The notes below the pieces were generated by a model. The model was not told where the DNA came from. It saw only the letters and a program-made list of their open reading frames with translations, and did no database searches. Below, in pieces: positions 1 through 7,923 of a stretch of 35,348 nt of DNA; position 1 is the first letter of the stretch; every line of letters starts with the position of its first letter. Position numbers and translations under genes: made by a program. Origin of the DNA: Planctomycetes bacterium TMED75 (GTDB lineage Bacteria; Planctomycetota; Phycisphaerae; Phycisphaerales; SM1A02); NCBI GenBank assembly GCA_002171655.1, contig NHEC01000059.1, forward strand, positions 1 through 35,348, read 5' to 3'.

Positions 1-178
1 GATCATCAAGGGCCGCCTGCTCCGCCTGAGCGTCACAGGAGATCTCGTACTTTGATCGGATGTGGTCAGTGAACTGACGAAGGTCGAGGCCGTAGCACCT
101 TCCGGTGTAGGGGCTGAAGTGACGTTCTTCATTCAGGTAACTGATGAAACGATCGACAATTGGGAGATGCTCGCTCAT
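1..178 (-). CDS. Tyrosine recombinase XerC/XerD type, N-terminal fragment (runs off the left edge)
   Basis: Only the first 59 codons are in the window. The protein starts MSEHLPIVDRFISYL and continues NEERHFSPYTGRCYGLDLRQF, which is the N-terminal SAM-like core-binding domain of XerC/XerD recombinases (pattern 'fl.yL..ErhlSp.T...Y..DL..F'). In that family this domain clamps the dif site and the C-terminal domain carries the Arg-His-Arg-Tyr catalytic residues, which are not visible here. The usual role is chromosome dimer resolution with FtsK. The ATG at 178 is preceded by AGGG at 8-nt spacing. XerC, XerD and a mobile-element integrase cannot be separated from this fragment; nothing mobile is visible nearby, so a housekeeping Xer is more likely. 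Confidence 0.8.
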   Translation of the reverse strand, partial: MSEHLPIVDRFISYLNEERHFSPYTGRCYGLDLRQFTDHIRSKYEISCDAQAEQAALDD

Positions 179-484
179 GTGGAAATCCCTGGGTGTTCCG
201 ATTGGAGACTGGTGCTTCACTACGCTGCGTGAAGCTCGTTCTTGGTTGGCCGCACTTCTGGATAGGGAGCACTCCCTCACGGCCGAAGGGGAGCCTCATG
301 CGCACTCCCGAATTCCAGCCGGACACAACTTGGCCGAATCTGAAACAAAGGAGGTGCGTCCGATTCATCGGAGGAATCGGCGTACGGGTTGAGCGGGTAT
401 CGGACGGTTCGTGCAAAAACCGTCCACCCCCCGCTGAGAGGCTGGAAACGTTGATTTTTGAGGCTTGAGTTTTCCCGGGCCTTT
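179..484. other. Gene-free gap with three perfect inverted repeats upstream of the recombinase
   Basis: No convincing reading frame lies here. It holds three perfect stem-loops: 214-220/229-235 (GCTTCAC/GTGAAGC, 8-nt loop), 360-366/374-380 (CCGATTC/GAATCGG, 7-nt loop) and 402-409/418-425 (GGACGGTT/AACCGTCC, 8-nt loop). On the minus strand they sit between the lipoprotein stop and the recombinase start, so they could be part of the recombinase leader or a small structured RNA. None is followed by a U-tract. I could not match them to a known RNA family. Confidence 0.45.
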
Positions 485-495
485 TTATGGCCCGG
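475..495 (-). terminator. Hairpin enclosing the stop codon of the lipoprotein gene
   Basis: A perfect 7-bp stem, CCGGGCC (475-481) and GGCCCGG (489-495), encloses a 7-nt loop that contains the TAA stop of the minus-strand lipoprotein gene (485-487). The transcript downstream reads GAAAACTC, with no U-tract, so this is a candidate U-less terminator or 3'-end stabiliser rather than a classical intrinsic terminator. Confidence 0.4.
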
Positions 496-1306
496 CGAAA
501 GCAACGGCAGTTCCTGCCGATTGATTCAAGGAGGCCTCGTTCAGGAGGCGAAGCAGCAATTGATGGAAGACAAACTCGGCGTAGTCATCCATGTCGAGGT
601 GGTACAGACCCAGATCGCTTCGAGCGAGGTTGTGGGTGGACCTGCCTTCACTATAGGCCTCCATGGCCATGAGAACCCCATGATTCTCAGCATCAAAGAT
701 GCCTGAAGCCTGAACCGGACGTGCGTCCCGATAGACCAGCGTTTCTGGGGCGGAGGAGTCGCCTCCCAGAGCCATTGTGACCGAGCGGGGGTCGAAGCGA
801 ACCCGTGCATTGCGGCCATGGGGACGGATCAACTGAATCGAGGATCCGAGACGCAGGGGTTGATAGGGGTCGTAGGCCATGATTGTCCCCACCAGGATCG
901 CATCCGCCCCGAGCACACTGCAGAGCTGCTGGTAGTCGGCGGCACTGGGGATACCATCCAGTCCGATGTTCAGAGCCAACATCGCTTCCAGGGTTCGGTT
1001 GAGTGGGAGTACGTCGATTCCGGTCACCGAGGCGGTCTCAAGAACCAGTGAATCGGTGATTCTGAGCCGATCGACGTGGCTGACACCACTTTCATTCGCC
1101 AACGGCGCAATTGCCCAGACCTGCTGCTGAGGCAACCAGGGAGAAGTGAGCGAAGTCGGCATCTTGTACTGACAACCGCCCAGCGCGATCAGCACGATCA
1201 GCAGGCCCAGCAGGCGAAATGCGGGGGGGTAAGGCAGAAATTGCCGATGAATGCCTGATTCAGAGGCCCGTCGATCCGTGTGTGCGTGTCCCATGCACTG
1301 CAGCAT
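485..1306 (-). CDS. Putative outer-membrane lipoprotein, GNA1162/CsgG-like fold suspected
   Basis: The 273-residue product has a hydrophobic stretch at about residues 31-44 ending in a lipobox LGGC with Cys45, so it is probably a lipoprotein. The n-region is unusually long. The mature part starts with 'VWAIAPLANESGVSHVDRL' and continues with conserved-looking pieces such as LGADAILVGTIMAYDPYQPL. This resembles the periplasmic alpha/beta domain of CsgG, FlgO and GNA1162 lipoproteins, which open with '(v)aV.pf.N.sg' and carry 'GADa.l.G.i..y'. That resemblance is from memory and moderate. The partner is unknown. The start at 1306 has only a weak GGA upstream; Met5 (1294) is an alternative. The gene lies 113 bp downstream of the PD40 lipoprotein, behind a terminator. 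Confidence 0.65.
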   Translation of the reverse strand: MLQCMGHAHTDRRASESGIHRQFLPYPPAFRLLGLLIVLIALGGCQYKMPTSLTSPWLPQQQVWAIAPLANESGVSHVDRLRITDSLVLETASVTGIDVLPLNRTLEAMLALNIGLDGIPSAADYQQLCSVLGADAILVGTIMAYDPYQPLRLGSSIQLIRPHGRNARVRFDPRSVTMALGGDSSAPETLVYRDARPVQASGIFDAENHGVLMAMEAYSEGRSTHNLARSDLGLYHLDMDDYAEFVFHQLLLRLLNEASLNQSAGTAVAFAGP

Positions 1307-1343
1307 GCAAGTCTGATTCCAACTCTGCCCGAAGTCACAAGAT

Positions 1344-1384
1344 CACAGAAAGAACGCCCGACGACAGGGTTCATGTCGTCGGGC
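1344..1384 (-). terminator. Intrinsic terminator of the PD40 lipoprotein gene
   Basis: Read on the minus strand, GCCCGACGAC (1384-1375) and GTCGTCGGGC (1365-1356) form a perfect 10-bp stem with a 9-nt loop, followed by GTTCTTTCTG. It starts 36 bp after the stop codon of the PD40 gene. Confidence 0.8.
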
Positions 1385-1419
1385 GCCTGGGGTGGGTCGG
1401 GTTCAAGATGGAGTGGGGC

Positions 1420-2547
1420 TCACTCGCCGGGAAGTGGCTCGGTCGCGTCGACGATCGTCTGCATGGGGACCTGGGCACCCGCGGACGCTGCCGGAATCGA
1501 CCAGATCACATCCTCGCCACCGCGATCGGACACGAAGTAGATCCGACCATCCTGGCTCCAGTTGGGCTGCATGTTGCGGAAGTTGCCGGTGGTCAGAGGT
1601 GCTTGACCTGAACCATCAACCGAGACCATCCAGACCTCGGCCTGCATTGGCCAGGCGCCGCCGTTGGCTTGGGGAGAAGCCACCTGGCAGTAGCAGATGA
1701 GTTTGCCATCGGGTGACCAGCTGGGATGCATGATGGCTGCGTCGCTGGCGGAGACGATTTCGGTCGGATTGGAACAGGCGCCCGCTTCGTACTCAACGGT
1801 CCAAATGCTGAAAAATTGACTGCCTCGCTGTCGCGCCTTCTGGAACAGCAGTTTCGGCGACAGAGGATCTGGAGACCACTGTGGAAAGAGCCCATCGCAA
1901 ACATAGGTGCGAACACCGGGTGAGTTGATGCTGTAGGACCAGATTTCCCAGTGGTTTGAACGGGAATTCCGGCGACAGTACGTCAATTCGGTTCCGTCGG
2001 CAGAAAAGCTGGGATGGAGTTCGTGGTCGCTGTCGGAAGTCATCTGGGTCGCTGCGCCACCATCGACGGACATCATCCAAATGTCCCAGTTACCTGATCG
2101 ATTGCTGGCAAAGGCAACCCACTTGCCGTCAGGACTGAAGGTAGGCATGGCGTCGTCAGCCGAATCAAAGGTCAGTCGAGTGATGGTATTGCCATCAACC
2201 TGCTTGCGGTAGATGTCGGACTGAGTCGAATGCTGAGTGGATGAGTAGATCAGGAAGGATCCGGTGGGATCGACCTCGGGATCGAAGTCCGCGCCTTCGC
2301 TGGCGAAGGTGACCTGTGAAAGACTGCCCTGGCCTTCATCCTCACCGTCAATCCAGAACTGGGCATCCTGCTCACCGTAGAAACCGGTTGCGGTGGAAGT
2401 CATCTGGAAGTCATCGGCGCTGCTGCTGGAGCCCGTGGTGGTCTGGGATTCCCAGCCGCTGCCGCTGGAACAGCCCGCGAAGGTGGCAAGAAGCGCCGAA
2501 CCGGTCAGGATGATGCCGAAAGTGGGAATCGCGCGTTCAATAGTCAT
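1420..2547 (-). CDS. PD40 (TolB-like) beta-propeller lipoprotein
   Basis: The 375-residue protein begins MTIERAIPTFGII and has a lipobox ending at Cys26 (ATFAGC), followed by a Ser/Thr-rich linker. The rest is a series of PD40 propeller blades: 'FLIYSSTQ...DIY', 'PTFSPDGKWVAFASNRSGNWDIW', 'HPSFSADGTELTYCRR', 'HPSWSPDGKLICY' and 'QPNWSQDGRIYFVSDRGG'. Such propellers are protein-interaction scaffolds, as in TolB. The start is set by GGAG 7 nt upstream of ATG 2547; an open frame reaches further upstream to 2790 but has no signal sequence there. No tolA, tolQ, tolR or pal is nearby, so I do not call it TolB proper. A strong terminator follows. Confidence 0.8.
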   Translation of the reverse strand: MTIERAIPTFGIILTGSALLATFAGCSSGSGWESQTTTGSSSSADDFQMTSTATGFYGEQDAQFWIDGEDEGQGSLSQVTFASEGADFDPEVDPTGSFLIYSSTQHSTQSDIYRKQVDGNTITRLTFDSADDAMPTFSPDGKWVAFASNRSGNWDIWMMSVDGGAATQMTSDSDHELHPSFSADGTELTYCRRNSRSNHWEIWSYSINSPGVRTYVCDGLFPQWSPDPLSPKLLFQKARQRGSQFFSIWTVEYEAGACSNPTEIVSASDAAIMHPSWSPDGKLICYCQVASPQANGGAWPMQAEVWMVSVDGSGQAPLTTGNFRNMQPNWSQDGRIYFVSDRGGEDVIWSIPAASAGAQVPMQTIVDATEPLPGE

Positions 2548-2848
2548 GCAAGTGCTCCGTGAGGAAGTCGTCTCATTCATGCCCGAAGGCCGTAGGTCCG
2601 CCACCCAGTCCAGAGGGCAAGAACGAACTGCTTCAACAGCCAGGATCAAGCCTGGAGGGCCACTCCGAGCCCGTACCCACTCAATCGGCGTTCTGGAGAC
2701 AGAAATCCACACTGAAGACGTCAATACGGATCGAATCGGCCAACACCGACCCGAAACCCCGATTGGCACCCCTGTCCAGAGGTCTTTCATGTGGAAGAAC
2801 TGCCAGATGGTGGCTTTTGGCGGGGATCCGCTAGAATGGGGAATTCTC
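2548..2848. other. Divergent intergenic gap before tRNA-Lys
   Basis: About 300 bp separates the minus-strand PD40 gene from the plus-strand tRNA. It should hold both promoters. Apart from a TAGAAT box just before the tRNA, I see no gene, repeat or hairpin in it. Confidence 0.4.
2830..2838 (+). promoter_or_regulatory. Candidate -10 element of tRNA-Lys
   Basis: GCTAGAATG lies 10-18 nt before the first base of the tRNA. TAGAAT (2832-2837) differs from TATAAT at one base and is well placed for initiation a few bases before the tRNA. I see no good -35 at 16-18 bp. The same 9-mer occurs upstream of the endonuclease IV gene. Confidence 0.4.
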
Positions 2849-2921
2849 GATTCCGTAGCTCAGTTGGTAGAGCACGCGACTTTTAATCGCTAGGTCCTGG
2901 GTTCGAGCCCCAGCGGAATCA
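2849..2921 (+). tRNA. tRNA-Lys (anticodon UUU)
   Basis: The 73-nt cloverleaf has acceptor stem GATTCCG/CGGAATC with discriminator A2921, D-arm GCTC..GAGC, anticodon loop CTTTTAA with TTT at 2882-2884, a 5-nt variable loop, and T-arm CTGGG-TTCGAGC-CCCAG. The 3' CCA is not encoded. The first anticodon-stem pair (positions 27/43) is a C-U mismatch, while the other four pairs are Watson-Crick. It lies about 105 bp upstream of the SNF2 gene start. Confidence 0.95.
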
Positions 2922-3027
2922 TTCATGTCAGAGTGGTTCCCCGCGTATGACGTGTGCGAGGAATCCAAACTGCCGGGTACTCGTGTCCCATGGGAACCGA
3001 GACCGCTTCACCGGAGGTTTTTTCCAT

Positions 3028-6000
3028 ATGTTGGTCCTCCACACCGCCTGGTCGAAGGGTGCACTTCAGATCTGGGCCGAATCCGAAGAGAAAGTACGGG
3101 AATCACTGCACGATCTTCTTGGCCAGAAGGGTCGGAGCCTGACCCCGGAACCGGACCAGGACGGAGACTTCGAGGAGCAACCGCTCAAGGGAGATGCATC
3201 CGCTTCCGAGCCAGAGCCTGCGCTCGTCGAGACGACAGATTCATCGCCCGACACCGACACCACCTGCAGCCAGCACCCATACACGGTGCCGCCTGCGGAG
3301 TTGATGAACTCGGTACTGGGGATTGGGGCCTTCAAGCAAACGATGACCAGCGGGGAAGACTCCCTCACCGTGCATCTGCCCCACCGAGTGTACGACAACT
3401 CATGGGTTCCCGAACCAAGCGATCGACTTGCTTCGGAGCTGGGCTGGAGCCACGAGAAGGACGGACTCCAACTTGAACCGGTGCAGATCGAGACCCTGAC
3501 GGTGGCCGCCTCTCATGCAGCGGAGTTTCTGGTTCGCTTGGAGGATCGGTTACCACATCAAGGAGTGGTGCTCGGCAACGACACCAGATTCTGGATCGAG
3601 GCTGGCCGATTGATTCTGGACCTGCTGAGAGAACAACGATTCATCCCAACCATGAGCCAGGAACGGGATGGAGTACTTCGTGCGACCTGGATTCCTTGGC
3701 TGAATGATCGAGAAACCTCTGCGCGAGCGGCGCACCTGCTTTCGTCGACTCCAGCAGTGACCTGCGCGATCGAGGACAACGGCGATACTGACGCGTGGGG
3801 CATCGTGGAACAGGCGCTTCGTGAGATGTGTGATTCGAAGGTTCGGGAGATTCTGGTCAGTGATGATTATCCCGAGGCGATCGAGGACCGGGATCTGCTT
3901 GCCGATCAGCATGCCGCCTGGCTCTCCGGACTGCTCAACGGAACCGATGAGATCCCAGTACGACATGGCGGGGAATCACAGATGTTGCGCCACGCGCGGC
4001 AGTGGATATCGCACCTTGATGACCGAAGTGCCTCGCGCGTGGTGCGACTGTGCCTCCAGCTTGCAGAGCCCGTCACCGAAGGCCTCGAGCCGGAGGTCAC
4101 ACCAAAGGGAGCCTGGCGTCTCTCCTACCACCTGATCACCACCGACGACCCCCCGATCATCATTGATGCAGAAAAGATCTGGGCTCCGGATTCCGCCGGG
4201 GATCGCCTGCTGTCCCAGATCGGAAACGAGATGGAAACCGCGGCCGACGTGCTGCTTGCAGAACTTGCACGAGCCGCAAGGATCTGTCCCAAATTGGAAC
4301 GATCGCTGGAGGATTCCGCACCGACCGGCTTGGATCTTTCACTCGATGATGCCTACGAGTTTCTTCGCGAACTGTGCCCGTTGCTTCAAGAAAGCGGCGT
4401 AGAGGTCCTGGTGCCGGACTGGTGGGGGCAGATGCGTACCCGACTGGCCGCACACCTGCTGATCGATTCGGAATCCATGGAGACCGTCGACAATCGGGAG
4501 TGGGGTTCACGCAGCGGACAGCAGGGAGATCTCGGCCTGCACAGTCTGGTGGACTACTCCTGGCAGATCACCCTGGGTGATCGAGCGGTCACCGTGGAGG
4601 AATTCCGCAGCCTTGCCGCTCAAGGAACTCCGCTGGTCCGAATCAATGGAACCTGGGTCGAGATTCGACGCGAGGACGTTGAAGGCGCCGCCAAATTCAT
4701 CGAGGAGCATCCCGGCGGAAAGATGTCGGTGCTGGATGCGATGAAGCTGGCACACGGAGTCGACAACTCGGAGATTCCGATTCCGGTGGTGGGCATGAAG
4801 GCGACCGGATGGGTCTCGCAGATCTTCGGCGAATTCGAGGAGGAGAGCAGCGACCGCGGTCTGCAGCAACTTCCGCAGCCAACGGGCTTCAAGGGTGAAC
4901 TTCGTCCCTACCAGCTCTCCGGACTCAGCTGGCTTGCCTTCCTCGACCGGTTCGGCCTGGGTGCCTGCCTTGCCGATGACATGGGTCTGGGCAAGACGAT
5001 TCAACTGATTGCACTGCTGCAACACGAGCGAGAAACCAGTGAGAACCCCCAGCTGATCGGACCGACGCTGCTGGTGGTTCCCATGTCGGTTCTGGGCAAC
5101 TGGAAGCGGGAGTTCACCAGGTTCTCACCCGAACTCAAGGTCCACCTGCAGCACGGAATCGGACGTCCGATGGAAGACGACTTCCGCGAGGTCGCTCGTA
5201 CCCACGATGTGATCGTGACCACGTATGCATTGGTGACCCGGGACCGTGAGATGCTCGAGACCATCGACTGGTGGCGAGTCACTCTGGATGAAGCTCAGCA
5301 CATCAAGAACCCGCCCACCAAGCAGACGGCGGCGATTCGAGCCATGAACACCCGTCGCCGAATCGCGCTCACCGGTACTCCCGTGGAGAATCGTCTGGCT
5401 GAATTGTGGTCGATCATGGAATTCTGCTGTCCGGGATTCCTTGGAGCCAATGGAGACTTCCGGCGCCGCTTCGCACTGCCGATTGAACGGCACCGTGACG
5501 AGCAACAGGCGCGAAAGCTTCGCGAACTCGTGCAGCCGTTCATCCTGAGAAGGTTGAAGACGGATCCCAAGGTGATCTCGGATCTTCCGCCACTGGTTCA
5601 AAGCAAGCAGACGATTTCACCGTCCGAGGAACAGGTCAAGCTCTACGACACCGTGGTCGAGGAGATGCTTCAGAAGGTCGACAGTGCCGAAGGCATTCGA
5701 CGTCGTGGTCTGGTTCTCGCCTCACTCGTGAAGCTCAAGCAGATCTGCAATCACCCCGCGCACTACCTGGAATCGGTGGGTCTGGATGCCGGCGATGTAG
5801 ACCCCGATCGATCCGGAAAATCGCTCAGAATGATGGAGATGCTCGAAGAGGTGATGGCCAACCAGGACCGTGCCCTGATCTTCACCCAGTACCGCCGCAT
5901 GGGTCACCTGCTGGTATCCATGATCCGACAGGCCTTCGACATCGAACCACTGTTCCTGCACGGTGGTACGCCCCAGGCAAAACGCGACCAGCTGGTTGAA

Positions 6001-6363
6001 CGATTCCAGTCATTCGACCCCTCCTGCCCGATCTTCATACTCAGTCTCAAGGCGGGTGGTGTGGGCCTGAACCTGACCGCGGCCAATCACGTCTTCCAAT
6101 TCGACCGCTGGTGGAATCCGGCCGTTGAGAACCAGGCGACCGACCGCGCGTTCCGAATCGGCCAGAACCGAACGGTGAATGTGCACAAGATGATCACCTC
6201 GGGAACCCTTGAGGAACGGATCGATCAGATGATCGAACAGAAGACCGAACTCGCCGAGCGCATCATCGGGGCCGGGGAATCCTGGTTGACGGAACTGTCC
6301 ACGGGCCAGTTGCGTGACCTCCTCTCGATACGACACGCCACCCTGGAGGAGACCACCACATGA
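3028..6363 (+). CDS. SNF2-family DEAD/DEAH ATPase (bacterial helicase-associated type)
   Basis: The 1111-residue protein is a Swi2/Snf2 ATPase expected to move along double-stranded DNA and remodel protein-DNA complexes. The start MLVLHTAWSKGALQIWAE matches the usual opening of bacterial SNF2 proteins and has GGAGG 10 nt upstream, so I prefer ATG 3028 over the upstream ATG 2947. The N-terminal half contains the 'SNF2 helicase' associated region (PF12419-like, VLVPDWW near residue 461). The motor has motif I DDMGLGKT (Lys656), motif II DEAQ (Asp754), motif III LTGTPVENRL, and in lobe 2 'ALIFTQY', 'SLKAGGVGLNLTAANHV', 'WWNPAVENQATDRAFRIGQ' (Arg1040, motif VI). It overlaps the SWIM protein gene by ATGA. 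A role in transcription restart, repair or defence cannot be decided from sequence. Confidence 0.93.
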   Translation: MLVLHTAWSKGALQIWAESEEKVRESLHDLLGQKGRSLTPEPDQDGDFEEQPLKGDASASEPEPALVETTDSSPDTDTTCSQHPYTVPPAELMNSVLGIGAFKQTMTSGEDSLTVHLPHRVYDNSWVPEPSDRLASELGWSHEKDGLQLEPVQIETLTVAASHAAEFLVRLEDRLPHQGVVLGNDTRFWIEAGRLILDLLREQRFIPTMSQERDGVLRATWIPWLNDRETSARAAHLLSSTPAVTCAIEDNGDTDAWGIVEQALREMCDSKVREILVSDDYPEAIEDRDLLADQHAAWLSGLLNGTDEIPVRHGGESQMLRHARQWISHLDDRSASRVVRLCLQLAEPVTEGLEPEVTPKGAWRLSYHLITTDDPPIIIDAEKIWAPDSAGDRLLSQIGNEMETAADVLLAELARAARICPKLERSLEDSAPTGLDLSLDDAYEFLRELCPLLQESGVEVLVPDWWGQMRTRLAAHLLIDSESMETVDNREWGSRSGQQGDLGLHSLVDYSWQITLGDRAVTVEEFRSLAAQGTPLVRINGTWVEIRREDVEGAAKFIEEHPGGKMSVLDAMKLAHGVDNSEIPIPVVGMKATGWVSQIFGEFEEESSDRGLQQLPQPTGFKGELRPYQLSGLSWLAFLDRFGLGACLADDMGLGKTIQLIALLQHERETSENPQLIGPTLLVVPMSVLGNWKREFTRFSPELKVHLQHGIGRPMEDDFREVARTHDVIVTTYALVTRDREMLETIDWWRVTLDEAQHIKNPPTKQTAAIRAMNTRRRIALTGTPVENRLAELWSIMEFCCPGFLGANGDFRRRFALPIERHRDEQQARKLRELVQPFILRRLKTDPKVISDLPPLVQSKQTISPSEEQVKLYDTVVEEMLQKVDSAEGIRRRGLVLASLVKLKQICNHPAHYLESVGLDAGDVDPDRSGKSLRMMEMLEEVMANQDRALIFTQYRRMGHLLVSMIRQAFDIEPLFLHGGTPQAKRDQLVERFQSFDPSCPIFILSLKAGGVGLNLTAANHVFQFDRWWNPAVENQATDRAFRIGQNRTVNVHKMITSGTLEERIDQMIEQKTELAERIIGAGESWLTELSTGQLRDLLSIRHATLEETTT

Positions 6364-7283
6364 GCATGTCGATGGGAAACATGCCCCGCCCCAAACCGGA
6401 CAGCCCCCGCCGCGTTCGCAACGGAATCCGATTGCGTCGCAAGGAAGGTCTTGAGAATCTGGGGTGGCCGGCACGAGACTGGGCGACCAGATTGCCGATC
6501 AACGACGACCCGGAATCCCTGCGGCTGGCGCTCGAGTACGGAAAGAGCGGCCAGGCGGTTAATTTCGAGGTTGAATCGGGACGAATCACTTCGAAGGTGC
6601 AGTGCATCGCACCCAAGCCCCACGAGGTGCTCATTGAGTTTCCAGGACTCAATGACACCAGCTGGAAGCGAGTTCTCGAACAAGCTGCCGCCGGAGCCAT
6701 CTATTCGGCGAAGCTGCTCTCGGGTGAATTCCCGGAAATCGTGAGTGAACCGTTCGAGGCCGCAGGCCACCCCCTGATCCCCTCGAACGAGGAGGTACGG
6801 ACCAGCTGCAACTGCGGGGACCACTCTCCACAGAGTCCCTGCCGACACGTGGTGTTGGTTTCGATCATTCTCATGGAGCGACTGGAGGAGACACCGGAGC
6901 TCGCGCTGCTTCTGAGAGGGCGAAGCGGCAACTTGTTCCGAGACGAACTGCAGGAGGCGCGCATGCTCACCACTCGGGGGGTCTCACAAGCCCACACCAA
7001 TCCCGATGTCGTGCAGCTTTCTTCTCCGGTCACCTCGATCGAGAGCCGACTGAATGACTTCTGGCGGCCCGGCGCCTCATTGCAGGACTTTCGCAATGGA
7101 TCATTGCCTGATCACATTCCTCACGCACTGCTGAGAAGACTGGGAGCATCACCGTTGGAAGGCCGTTTTCCGATCACCGGTTTGCTTGCGAGCATCTACG
7201 ACACCGTCGCGGATGAAGCACGAAGGATCACCGAGACCGCGGAAGAGGACGAATCAAACGCCACCGAACACCCGGACGATTGA
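6360..7283 (+). CDS. SWIM zinc-finger protein, partner of the SNF2 ATPase
   Basis: The 307-residue product carries a SWIM motif, CxC-x8-CxH, at Cys150, Cys152, Cys161 and His163 ('CNCGDHSPQSPCRH'). The family binds zinc and is thought to mediate DNA or protein contacts; in bacteria it is often fused to or encoded next to SNF2 ATPases. The start ATG 6360 overlaps the SNF2 stop (ATGA) and has GGAGGAG 8 nt upstream inside the SNF2 gene, so the two are probably translationally coupled. The first 30 residues are basic (RRVRNGIRLRRKEG). The C-terminal part has no domain I recognise. Its stop lies one base from the convergent pyrophosphatase stop. Confidence 0.88.
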   Translation: MSMSMGNMPRPKPDSPRRVRNGIRLRRKEGLENLGWPARDWATRLPINDDPESLRLALEYGKSGQAVNFEVESGRITSKVQCIAPKPHEVLIEFPGLNDTSWKRVLEQAAAGAIYSAKLLSGEFPEIVSEPFEAAGHPLIPSNEEVRTSCNCGDHSPQSPCRHVVLVSIILMERLEETPELALLLRGRSGNLFRDELQEARMLTTRGVSQAHTNPDVVQLSSPVTSIESRLNDFWRPGASLQDFRNGSLPDHIPHALLRRLGASPLEGRFPITGLLASIYDTVADEARRITETAEEDESNATEHPDD

Positions 7284-7284
7284 T

Positions 7285-7923
7285 TCAGGCTCCGTCCGGA
7301 GCCACCGGATCCACGCCGTACTCCTCCTGATAATCTGCGATGGAAGCCGCCACAACCTTCATTGCGTGACTGCGCCCGTAGATCCCGGCTACCGTCACCG
7401 AGGAAGTTGATCCAGGGACCATCTTGTAGGTGCTGAAATAATGCTGGAGCCGGTCGATGAGCGGGGAGGGAATCTCGCCGATGTCCTGAGCATTTCCATA
7501 GACCGCGTCGCTGTGCATCACGGCCACGATCTTGTCATCAGCCTCGCCTTCATCGATCATGCAGATTCCGCCGATCACGCGAGTTTGAAGGATGATTTCA
7601 GTGCGGTTCACGGGTCGTTCGGTCAGCACGCAGATGTCCAACGGATCTTCATCACCCTGAGTGCTGGTGGGAGAAAGTTCCGCAACCCGCTGACCGCACC
7701 AGGTTCGGGGGACAAACCCATAGGGTGTCGGCGGCGTGGCGCTGGTTCGTTGAGGACGATCGACGCGCAGATACCCAGTCTTCTTGTCGGTTTCGTACTT
7801 GATGACGTCAAAGGGCGTCAACTCGATGAACGCCTCGACGTCACCGGGTGCACCTTGTCCAGTGGAAAGACCATGCCAGGGGTGGGGCCGGAAGCGAAAC
7901 CACTTCTCGTGTGAATCAGTCAT
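7285..7923 (-). CDS. ppa: Inorganic pyrophosphatase, family I
   Basis: The 212-residue protein hydrolyses pyrophosphate to phosphate in the cytoplasm and so pulls biosynthetic reactions forward. The family I signature DEDPLD is at residues 91-96, with the Mg-binding aspartates. Upstream is 'TPPTPYGFVPRTWCG', equivalent to the 'P..YGfiP.T' substrate loop. It is longer than the roughly 175-residue E. coli enzyme, mainly at the N-terminus and in the region before the signature, and is closer in length to plant-like family I forms. The start ATG overlaps the end of the protease gene by 8 nt (ATGACTGA), which suggests co-transcription and coupling. No signal peptide. Confidence 0.93.
   Translation of the reverse strand: MTDSHEKWFRFRPHPWHGLSTGQGAPGDVEAFIELTPFDVIKYETDKKTGYLRVDRPQRTSATPPTPYGFVPRTWCGQRVAELSPTSTQGDEDPLDICVLTERPVNRTEIILQTRVIGGICMIDEGEADDKIVAVMHSDAVYGNAQDIGEIPSPLIDRLQHYFSTYKMVPGSTSSVTVAGIYGRSHAMKVVAASIADYQEEYGVDPVAPDGA
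7288..7303 (-). terminator. Hairpin at the convergent SWIM/pyrophosphatase junction
   Basis: GGCTCC (7288-7293) and GGAGCC (7298-7303) form a 6-bp GC-rich stem with a 4-nt loop. It sits in the last codons of the pyrophosphatase gene and 4 nt beyond the SWIM gene stop. There is no U-tract on either side. It could act on both transcripts. Confidence 0.3.

Noticed and set aside
129-416. 95-codon minus-strand frame overlapping the recombinase start
   Set aside because: Overlaps the recombinase start region, has no recognisable domain and crosses two of the inverted repeats.
1420-2547. Calling the PD40 lipoprotein TolB
   Set aside because: It lacks tol-pal neighbours and is a lipoprotein, whereas TolB is a soluble periplasmic protein; only the propeller is shared.
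1-2921. Recombinase fragment plus tRNA-Lys as ends of an integrated element
   Set aside because: The genes between are ordinary lipoproteins, no repeat of the tRNA 3' end was seen nearby, and the fragment resembles housekeeping Xer proteins.
2947-3027. Upstream ATG start of the SNF2 gene
   Set aside because: The ATG at 3028 has a GGAGG site and gives the family-typical N-terminus; the 27 upstream residues do not look conserved.
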